Part shown: in pieces, positions 54,906 to 64,000 of the stretch
Layout of the letters: each line of letters opens with the position of its first letter
How positions within the stretch are numbered: position 1 is the first letter of the stretch
Origin: Rhynchonema sp. JSB1_4
Taxonomy: Eukaryota; Nematoda; Chromadorea; Monhysterida; Xyalidae
DNA: 64,000 nucleotides
Reading direction: 5' to 3'
NCBI GenBank assembly: GCA_030248065.1
Contig: JASAMV010002292.1
Coordinates: 1-64,000 of the forward strand
Position numbers and translations under genes: made by a program
Notes under the pieces: model-generated
Database searches by the model: none
What the model saw: only the letters and a program-made list of their open reading frames with translations
What the model was told of the DNA's origin: nothing

Positions 54906-57900
54906 CTAAAACCCAGCCGGATAACTGGAAGGTCCCTTTCTATAATCAGAATTGGCGTGTATTTCTTCATCGGACACCCTGTAAACAGCAGTGACTACAC
55001 TTTGACGACCGTACGTGATGGTCATGTTGTGGCCCAATGCCGAGAGCCTGTCGACGTATTGCTAAAAATGGGAAGAAACTTTTGGGATGCACGGTGGTTT
55101 CCGCAAGAGTGGCCATTTGGAAATGCATTCCAAAGTATCATATTCAAATTAAGATGCTGTCTTTTTAGTTTGTGTCGATCAATTTTTGGTGCAATGCAAT
55201 TCAGAACTTTTTAGCCATGCAGTCGTGAACAGAGGTTTGGTCACCGATGGGCATGATAACAAGCGTCAAGTGTTCTGTGTAGCAACGTTGATACATTCAC
55301 CGTTGAGAGTGTACGTGTGGTAAAGTGTACCTCTTAGTATACCTAGGTACTTCGAAACGAGAGCAGATAACGTAAACGCCGATGCAGCTTGCAAAGAAAC
55401 AGAAATATTGACGGATGGTAGAAGCTGCATACCTGCGGGAATTCAGAATCGTACACAGTTTTGTACGCAGTCAGTTGGTCGTGCAAACGCGGTGCATCGA
55501 CCGCCTGCAAAAAACATTGAGGAAATTATTTCAAAAAAAAATGTTTTCACGAAAAGGACATCCTATTTTTTCATTTGAATAACCTGCTTCAGTGTTTCAT
55601 TGAACCACAGCGCCCGCATCGCGGCGTATGCAATGCCGCTGATGATTCGCGCCCCGCCCGCTGCACCGATCACGAGCTTTACCTGACAGAAAATAAAGGA
55701 ACATCAGTGCAAAAAATAAAAAAACCCATCAGTTTTCGTGTTTTGACATCTGTTTTCAGCGGCGGCGCAACATTTTTGAAAAGGCCACGCAAAATTCGTG
55801 TTATACTGGAGCGCGCTTGAAGCAAATTACTTGCATCAACAGAAAGCTCAACCATAATGCCTGAAAACATCAAACACCGATGAAACCAATGGTACAACAC
55901 CACAAAGTCTGAATCAAACAACGAAAAGCCTGATGACACCGAACCAACCTTTTTCGTCTTTTTGTCATGAATGATTAACGGTGCCATACTTGACGCGGGT
56001 CTTTTGCCGGGCGCGATATAATTGGCCTCCGTTGGTGACAGTTCATAGCCGTTGACCTCATGCGGCAGCGAAAAATCGTCCATTTCGTTGTTCCAAATGA
56101 TGCCCGTCGATTCGGACCGAACTGTGGCGCCGAAACTATATTCGCGAAAAATAAATTGGTGTTGAGCTTTTCCTTCATTTAAATGCGTGATCTTGACCTT
56201 AATTGGCTTCTGCGCGCGTGTGCATATGCGCTCAGCTGATTTTCAAGCAAAATTAATGATGTCAAAGCGAAAAAATCATAAAAGAACAAAGTTTTAATCA
56301 CAGAACCGCATGTGATGTTCAACGAGCTGCAGCCGCATAAGGCCGCGTTAATACATAGTTCCCAATTTTAGGTTTGAACTTGTTGAATTGACAATTTGCA
56401 TGCCATTAACACCGATTCATCCCGCTTGACTTTTTCGCAATCCCATCACCAAAACGCCGTCCCCCTCAACTCACTACCAGTTGATGGTCGTAGTGGCGCT
56501 GACAGCGTTGCCCCGCGTGTCAATCAGCGACAGATGTGATGTGCCGTGGTCCTCTTTGCCCATAGTTTGGTCGATATCATAATATTCAACGGATTGCGGT
56601 TTGGATGGAATTCGCGATCGGACCCAGGCCGTGTGTGATGGACTCAGCACTTGTTCGGCGACCTGAATTACTGGGGAAAACGGTTTATTTTTCAGGATGA
56701 TAGTTTTCTCTCGTCAAATCAAGCCGTCCAACACGCAGAGCTCCAAAGGAGCGCGAAAATAACACATGGTTTGACGGCAAGATGCGACGACATGACTTGA
56801 CAACATTATTATAAGCCATTTTTCACAATTTTGTAACACAGCGATGAGTGTTATACCGCAATGACCCGCACCAGGAGATCTCGTGGGCTCGTGGCCATAA
56901 TGACCGCAAAATACCTACTGGACTTTCTCTGCCGTTTAGAAATCTACTGAAAAGTGATGCACCATGTCACAAGGTGGGCCTGTTTTTTGCTGTATAATGC
57001 CCTGTGGCACAATTTGTCCCAAACACCAGAACACGCCAAACACGCACAAAAACTCAGCACTGAAATAATCCGCTCATCCTCATCATCATCTACAAAGTCG
57101 CACCTTTTGCGCGTTGGCCACAAATGCCGGGTCCCCAAATTCAGACCTGACACCGTAAGCGAACTTCATCGCCTCAACGAATCGATGCAGCACTTGCGTT
57201 GTGTCGTCAACTGTCGTCAGGTTGTGCGCATTGAGACCGAAACCTGAATGAAGATTTTACGACATTTTCCCCTTTTTTATCGCTGATTTCTACCCTTATC
57301 TCATTTTTCTCCCAACACATTTTCACAGCAAAAGTGAATTTTGGATTCACAAGTCGGCCTTCAGGATATTGTGCGCGCAGTGGCAGTGAAAATCATCAGA
57401 ACGGGTTCACTGGAGTAACGATGTTTCTGCAGAGCCTTGAGAAGATACACACTCTCCGCGTGACGCCTTTCCCTGCTGACATACACACGGTCACGTAATG
57501 CGGAAGGAGAATCAAAGAGCAGAATACCACCGCACATCGATATCAGTGCATTATTATGATAAAACAACAAAAGCTACGGTATCACGATCTATCTATCCCT
57601 TGTTTCTTGTAACTTTGCTCACTGCAAAAGTAAAATGAAGGAAGGAATGAAAAGCCCAAAATGTCCGCTCCAACTATTCATGGTCTGCAATATGGACACA
57701 ACGAGTGCGGTGGCTGCTGGTGGTGCAGGTCCGCACGCCACCATGCCCGTGCCGCCAATGTCACCACAAATCGCGCTTGGTTCGACGCGCACGCTGTAGT
57801 TGGCCAGATCGTCGGCGGTGATTTCGGCACCTGAAAACGGCTAAACAAATTTTGCCTGGAATCAAAGGTGTCGTGGTGCTTGTGGCACGCATAACGCGTA

Positions 57901-59647
57901 ACTGGTGGGCTTGGGCTCCTGCCGTCCAGCCCGCCTTGGTTTGCGTCCGGAGTTTTGCGTTATTATAGATGAAATACCTCTTCCTATTTTGATTCAATCG
58001 TTTTCGTCGGAATTTTGAGGTACAGGTCTGGTATAAATGTTGGGCCACAATAGCAACGATGCAAGCGACTGAAAAACATTATCCAATGCTGTAGTGGTCT
58101 ATCAATAAAGACTCTATCACAATCACGCTTGCACTCCATGACTCTGAGAAATGCGCTTCCTCGGGGCATTTGACCAAAACCATTTTTTCCACAGACTTGT
58201 TGCTAACCATTCGCTCGAAACTCTTTCAAATACGCGTCGGCTATTGTGCCTTTATAAAACAGGGTCACAGGATCAGCGCTTTCCGCCAGCTGACGCAGCG
58301 TTTGCGCATAAATCGGTCTCCTCATAACATCGCCCGTTCTGTAGACATCACCCGTGGCGGGATTGATGTAAATACTGTAAGTGGAGTTGGCAATTTGCCA
58401 AATACAAATAGCTTGGCAACAATAATGAGTGAAGTAGACAAACTCAGACAGAATCGACGTACTTCAAGGTCGAATTCTGATAGTTCGGCTTGACCCTATC
58501 CTTTGTCCAATTGAGCGCCTTCGCCACAGCGCTCGATATGACCACACCCCTTTCTAGCATGTCAATAGTGGGTTGCATCATTCGTGACCATTTGATCGTA
58601 CCACTACCGTATCGAGTGTACGCTGTCCACAAACCCGCTATTTCTCCGGGCACCGCAATAGCCCGCCAACCTTAAACAACATGGTTCTCTAGGATTAGAT
58701 GAAAATCTTTGGAAATCATCCGCGCCCATTTTTGGCTCTCTGGCAGGCTTAGGCTTGGGGCTTGCTTTCACGATTTGGCGCACGCTGTCAGCCAGGAAGG
58801 CCTAGCCAACACAAGAACAAAAATAAGCAAAAGTACAACTTCTGTTTGATTTCGAGATTACTGTGGGGTTCGAACCCGTCAAACGGGCACGGATGATTCT
58901 TCAAAGATTTTTATCCGCTCTTTGGTTGCCAATTTTTCACTCAAAATGCTAATGTTTCACGCACCTGTCTTTGCTTGATCAGGTTCATCGCCATACATGT
59001 CCCATTTGGCGCTCAATGGTGCCACTTCGCGCGCATCGATTGAGATCGTTTCGCCGGTAGTGCTGAGGCGGAATATGGTTCATCTTGAGATTTTTAACTT
59101 TTCGGGTTAAAAAATAGACGAACCTGTTATAAATGGTCATGAAGTGTCCGCCTCCCAGTCCAGCGCTGTGCGGGTTCATGGCGCCAATACAAAACAACGA
59201 CGCTACGGCCGCGTCCACTGCGTTGCCGCCTTCCAGGAGAATATCCCTAAAAATATAAATAATTCGGATTTTTACTTTTTTTAAAAAAATAGTTGAATTG
59301 CCAAACCTTCCGATTTCCGAACAAAATCCGTTATCGGCAGCCACAGCGGCGCGCGTATAGATGCCCATTTGATTAGGTGATGGCGCGCCCCAGCTGGGTA
59401 GCAGACTCTGCGCAGAATGATGCGTTTGGCGCATACAAGAAGTCGATAATAGAAAAAATTGTCAAAAAATGTCAAACTCACATCTTTGTAATCAAACACG
59501 CGAGCTAATAGAATGCCGATAGCAATCAGTGCAGCAAGAAGGAACGTGGTCAGAAATAGCACGATCACCCAAACCCAGACGAGGGTGCGACGCGTAACCT
59601 CTTGTTCGGTCTCGGCGTCGATTTCAGGAAAATTTTCCAGTTTTGGG
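54906..59647 (-). CDS. Gamma-glutamyltransferase (13 exons resolved; first exon missing)
   Basis: Membrane-anchored ectoenzyme that cleaves the gamma-glutamyl bond of glutathione. Exons, in transcript order: 59647-59482, 59407-59307, 59246-59124, 59062-58965, 58670-58463, 58374-58208, 57830-57675, 57243-57104, 56662-56478, 56135-55949, 55682-55584, 55504-55433 and 55061-54906 (TAG). All junctions are phase-consistent, giving about 618 residues, somewhat longer than human GGT1. A signal anchor ([20 protein letters not shown]) follows an acidic cytosolic start. Motifs: [69 protein letters not shown], the autocleavage/nucleophile Thr in [35 protein letters not shown] and the C-terminal GHNMT. 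No in-frame ATG precedes the anchor, so a first exon lies above 59647; the nearest candidate splice junction gives a stop in frame and was not used. A diverged MITE copy sits at about 56700-56810. Confidence 0.95.
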
Positions 59648-60903
59648 CTGAAAATAAACCCTTTTTTTCCTCATCGGTCAAACGTATGTTAAACTCACAT
59701 TTCCTAGGTTCAGTGAAACAAGCTGCCTAATAGCCTTTGATGTCTGCGATGTTGTGTAGATAAAAATTCAGCTGAATTTTGAAAGTCTTATTTCCTGTTT
59801 GGCGGATTGTCTTGCTCCTTTTTTATGAACAGTTTCATGGCCATGGTCGTGTGTTTGTGCTCAATATTCAATTAATCAATTGTCCCAATGGCCCAAGTTT
59901 CGGAAGCGCAACCGCCACTGGGAAGCTATTGCGCCCCCCCCCCCCATCAAGCGCGACAACTTGTATAATACAGACCATTCTCAATTTGTTGCGTGTTTAC
60001 GCGAACATCAACGTGGTTGAACAGAACACACAAATGCTTTGGGAGCGAAAAGGTAATTACGCACTGAGGTGGAGAGCGTGCGTTATATCAAATACACAGC
60101 TGATGCGCAACGGCCTCCGATGGCGGTGGCGCCTTCGAGAAATTGGGCTATTGGGTGGAAAACTGCATAGTGCCCGCAAACCCACACTCACGGTCCATTG
60201 TGATAGTCTTCTTCGGATTTGCCGGCTGCGCTACTGTGTTCGCCAGGTTTCGGCAATAGTGGACTGTTCACACGGGGTTCGGGTTCCTTCATGGTGCGGT
60301 CTGTAAGTTAATTCGAAATTCGAGCCAAGAAATTCTGAAAATAATCAACGCTGGGTTATTTATCAAACCGTTCGCACTCGCTTAATGGCGGGCGGGTTTA
60401 AATCCGAATTGAGAAATGCATAGTGTAAAATTACAAAACATTTTCCGCGCTCCGGCATCCGGCTAATAGTACTGCCGTCAAATGTTGTGGCTAGATCAAG
60501 CGATAATACATTTGCCCCAAAAGAGCGCGAGAAATAATACATAATTGTGATTTGACGACCTAGTATGTCCACAGTACCATAAGCCCGGTTTCCACCATCT
60601 AGTCCAAATCCACCTTATTTTTTTGACGCTTGCACAATGATGAAGTGGGAAAGGCTGAAAAATAAACTGTGTGGTTTCTAGTTTCGCAACAGCTCTGCAA
60701 AGCTTGAGGTTAAGCTACACGTCATCGTAACTAAGCAAACGTACCATGCTACGTCGGTACAATATATGTACAGTATGTACACAATCAATGATAATGGAAA
60801 CCATGGCAAAATTACGGTTAAGTTTGCATGAATCACGAAAAATTAGCAAACATTCACCCACCGCCGATGTTTTGGCGCATACACGGTCACGGGGTTGCGC
60901 AAG
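59648..60903. other. Upstream flank of GGT with small repeats
   Basis: Should hold the missing first exon and promoter of GGT. Also contains a diverged copy of the 53518 repeat (about 60075-60150) and the AGTACTGT MITE at 60468. Confidence 0.45.
60468..60578. mobile_element. ~110-bp MITE with AGTACTG ends, copy 2
   Basis: Left end AGTACTGCCGTCAAATG and right end TTTGACGACCTAGTATGTCC, with GAGCGCGAGAAATAATACAT matching the reverse complement of the 22644 copy. Confidence 0.6.
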
Positions 60904-61170
60904 CAGGGTTGGGCAAAAAACCTTTTTTTTCAAAAACTCAAGTCAAACTGCGTATATCGACGTATCTCGACAAAGTAAAAATTAGTCGAAAATTTTTTGA
61001 AAAAAAGGTCAAAAAATTGATTTCGTTTGAAAATCAGGGCAGTTTCCCTGAAAAATCAGGGAAAATCAAGGAAATTCAGGATTTAAAAAAACGAAAAACG
61101 ACCCAGACGTTTTTTTAAAAAAGCTCGTTTTTTAAAGAAAAAAACGCCGTGGTTTTTTTGCCCAACCCTG
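60904..61170. mobile_element. 267-bp CAGGGTTGGGC-family MITE with exact 8-bp duplication
   Basis: Ends CAGGGTTGGGCAAAAAA and TTTTTTTGCCCAACCCTG. The flanks are TGCGCAAG on both sides (60896-60903, 61171-61178). It is a deleted, reverse-oriented relative of 61278-61752, keeping the ATATCGACGTATCTCGACAA block. Confidence 0.88.
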
Positions 61171-61277
61171 TGCGCAAGTGCGATTCCCGCACTCAGACTG
61201 GGTATTGGCCATTGCACTACACTGGGTTGAACACAGCAAACTGAAACCCTCTGAACCTCACAAGCAAAAGTGCCATG

Positions 61278-61752
61278 CAGGGCACCAGGGCAAAAAAAAC
61301 GACGGCGTTTTTTTTAAAAAAAACGACGTTTTTAAAAAAACGTCTTGGTCGTTTTTCGTTTTTTTAAATCCTGAATTTCCTTGATTTTCTCTGATTTTTT
61401 TTTCAGGGAAAGTACCCTGATTTTCAAGGAAAATCAATTTTTGTCCCATTTTTTCCAAATAATTTTCGACCAATTTTTACTTTGTCGAGATACGTCGATA
61501 TACGGAGTTTGACTTTCAATGATGACCCCGGCCAAAGTTGGTCCCATGATGCGGGTCTGATATGGGATCTTAACAACTCGCTAGAAAAGGGTTGAAACCC
61601 GTTTATTTTGCCTCAGAACACATAGAATTACTTCATTTAACCACGGTTTCTTCCTAACATGAGCGTTTTCCATTTTTTGGGGCATATTTGGTCATCTGGG
61701 CGTTTAAAAAAACGATTTTTTTGAAAAAAACAGTTTTTCGCCCAACTCTCTG
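61278..61752. mobile_element. 475-bp CAGGGTTGGGC-family MITE with exact 8-bp duplication
   Basis: The left end reads CAGGGCACCAGGGCAAAAAA and the right end CGCCCAACTCTCTG. The flanks are an exact GTGCCATG duplication (61270-61277, 61753-61760). The interior closely matches 19413-19920. The right flank GTGCCATGAGCTGATGGATGG is the end of the 24550/44051 MITE family, so it inserted inside another MITE. Confidence 0.85.
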
Positions 61753-61785
61753 GTGCCATGAGCTGATGGATGGACTATGCAAACG

Positions 61786-63285
61786 CAATGCGTAAACACA
61801 CACGTTGTGCAACCAGTGCACGCAGACCTGGCCAGCTTGTTGATGTTACACGCGCAAACTATTTAGTTCGTAAGCACGTTGGGCCTGACCGGTTCTTCTT
61901 GACTACGGAACCAACCAGTGACGAAGATGAGCTTGATGAGGAGGGAGGAATGAATGTTCAAACGCGCGTACTCTTGTGAAAAAAATGAAGGAAAACCAAC
62001 AGAAATTGGAGATATGAATGCCATTATGAGGCTGTGACTGGTTACGACAGAAATTATTTCAAGTTACCAATGCGTAAGCATATCAGACTCATTGACACAA
62101 ACACTGAATGTGCGCATTACATTATGGCATTGAATATAATACGGAAACTCAAAAAAAATCAAAGCGGTATGCACAATACCTAAAGCAGTTTAGGTTCTGA
62201 ATCAATATTCGTGTTGAACCTAAACCAGTTCAGCTTCGGGAACCGTAACCCATTTTGCGCGTCTTGTAGTGTACCTTATTGGAAGAAGAGCGGCCAACTT
62301 GAAATAATACAATACCAGTTTTTTGATAACATAAACCGCCTTCTTCGACACTAAACCTGGTATCGTGCACTGCCAATGTGCCCATCTGGTGTTCAAGTTG
62401 TTTTGGAGATGCCTCAGCAGTGTGTGGTTGTTTTATGACACGCTTCTGGCCAAAAAATACCGACTTGTGAGCTTTCAGAGTGAAAATGAATCGAATAATG
62501 AGCATAATAATGCCATAAAAACAAAAGGGCTGAGTTTGGTTTCATTTCTTTGCCTAGAGATTTGCTTGGTCGGCCCCTGCATTGTCACACATTGTCGGAA
62601 CGTTAGCAGCTCGAGTGCTTTGTGTGATTTCACACCAGAAGTGCGTACTTTGACGTGCTTTTGCTATGCGCACCATGGTTTTATTTATTTTGAATGACAC
62701 ACTGGTTGCACATAGAATATTTTTGAATTCAATACACAAAATTTTTTGCATGTTCTGGATATCAATACAACAAAATGGCAAACAATACATGTATACGGAA
62801 CGGTGGAGTTACATATGTATTTTTGACACCTGAGCCACAAAACAATATGGGTAAGTAAACGGAACAGAAACGATGCTTGGGCGTATTCTAAAGTGGTTCA
62901 CACAGATTGTCTCAAAAAGGGCTGCTTGAGCATACCATTCTGTTGGCGCCTCAAACGCCAGCCCAAGATCACGAAATGAAGCGTGAGCTATGTGCGTCAA
63001 CCACAACACAATCGGCCACACAAACTTTAACCCATAACAAATTTTGCCGCCGATTTACGACCACAACGTTGGCTGAGCAGCATAACGTAACGGTTACACA
63101 GGCATAAGACATAAAAAAGTAAGAGTTCGCCCAAATAGACCCGAAGCCCGAATATACGAAACTTTTTAAGTCGTTTTTATACAGAATGTGCCGCTCAGCA
63201 TCAGTGCACACGATTCTCGAGAGAAAATGATTCGTATGTTCGGGTTTCGGGAATTGCGTTGAAAATTTATAGAACCGGATAGATA
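61786..63285. other. Intergenic, nothing recognised
   Basis: No exon, RNA gene or bounded element could be supported. Short frames only. Confidence 0.4.
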
Positions 63286-63528
63286 CAGTACATTTCCAGG
63301 AAAGGGGTAGTTGCACTAGTGCGCACGCGGGTATACGATTAATTTGCGTGCACGTGCTTAACAATTATCGACTTTTTGCTTAACTATCGCACGAACCCGC
63401 ACGCGTGTGACCTAGTGCGTGCTTGGGCGTGGGAAAGTCACAAAATGCTGCCTGTTAAGTACTGCCCGCAAATTAATCGTACGCCCGCGTGACACTAGTG
63501 CAGCTACCCCTTTGCTGGAAATGTACTG
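63286..63528. mobile_element. 243-bp TA-flanked MITE with long inverted arms
   Basis: The left arm begins CAGTACATTTCCAGGAAAGG and the right arm ends CTGGAAATGTACTG. Both continue inward through GCACTAGTGCGCACGCGGG-like sequence for about 70 bases. TA dinucleotides flank both ends. It can fold into a long hairpin. Confidence 0.8.
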
Positions 63529-63632
63529 TAGCACCCAATGCTATTTTCTCAGACAGATGCAGTGCACTCCCATAATGAGACTGATTCCGAAATGAAACAT
63601 TCGCTAAATCGTAAATCACCATACTTGTCGCT

Positions 63633-63968
63633 CAGTGATGTGGTTGGGGGGGGTATGGGGGGTATTACCCCCCAACTGCTAGGTAGCTTTCTTGCTCCGG
63701 TCACCAAGTAAAAAAAGTGTTGATTTTAGTGCCAAAATGACCATTTTATGGGCCAAAACGGTCAAATTCGTTCAAATTTTCTCACACGTGCACAAAAATA
63801 CGCATTTTAAGGCTTATTTTAGCAAAATTTCGACCAATTTTTATACCCCTGTTTTTGACTTCTGGACCAATACCCCCCAAATCGGGGTACCCGGCTAGCT
63901 AGCTAGCTTTCTTGCGCCGGACCCCTCCAGCTAGCTAGCTTTCTTGCTCGGACCAACTACATCACTGG
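63633..63968. mobile_element. hAT-like MITE with CTAGCTTTCTTGCTCCGG words
   Basis: Ends CAGTGATGTGGTTGG and CCAACTACATCACTG are inverted repeats. The word TAGCTTTCTTGCTCCGG occurs once near the left and twice near the right end. The A/T core includes GACCATTTTATGGGCC. The flanking octamers do not match, so the duplication is lost or the flank was rearranged. Confidence 0.68.
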
Positions 63969-64000
63969 TGAGAGGTTTCGGCGAATGAGCGAAAACTTCC

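Noticed and set aside
58866..58890. GGGGTTCGAACCC as a tRNA B box
   Set aside because: No A box or cloverleaf can be built around it; it lies in a GGT intron.
59696..59780. First exon of GGT ending GGAAAT before GTGAGT
   Set aside because: Joining it in the phase needed by the next exon places a TAG just upstream of the junction, and no ATG is in frame.

Overview
This is a eukaryotic, animal-type genomic window. Genes are split by many short GT-AG introns, recognisable proteins are metazoan, and most of the rest is small non-autonomous transposon (MITE) sequence. The best-preserved protein, 6-phosphogluconate dehydrogenase, reads like an ecdysozoan orthologue. The hexamer TTAGGC, the nematode telomere unit, recurs in interstitial patches. 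A nematode or nematode-like ecdysozoan is therefore my best guess, but that is inference and a tardigrade or other small ecdysozoan is not excluded.

Layout. 1.37-2.82 kb and 3.37-8.31 kb: a tandem pair of four-exon genes for a small one-helix protein, possibly NDUFA4/B12D-like. They share intron phases, and intron 1 of the second copy is swollen to 3.7 kb by nested MITEs. 9.04-16.57 kb: a complete 14-exon 6-phosphogluconate dehydrogenase gene. 16.6-33.2 kb: a gene desert with TA-flanked and 8-bp-duplication MITEs, a foldback element, a poly(A) tract and a long G-depleted tract. 33.2-37.4 kb: an eight-exon rhodopsin-class peptide-receptor-like GPCR. 38.5-39.25 kb (minus): the last two exons of a single-pass membrane protein. 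39.3-45.3 kb: MITEs, a nested non-LTR retrotransposon 3' end and a tRNA-like locus. 45.3-49.4 kb: exons of an unrecognised protein. 52.7-54.4 kb: 3' exons of an unrecognised multi-helix membrane protein. 54.9-59.65 kb (minus): gamma-glutamyltransferase, 13 exons resolved, first exon not found. 59.7-64 kb: more MITEs.

The genes do not form a pathway. Two have linked metabolic roles: 6PGD makes NADPH, which maintains reduced glutathione, and GGT cleaves glutathione. The most unusual content is the mobile DNA. Several hAT-like MITEs (8-bp target duplications, ends beginning CAGTG or CAGGG) carry an element-specific short word repeated many times near both ends around a shared A/T-rich core. Three are nested inside one another, and two uninterrupted relatives elsewhere in the window act as empty-site controls.
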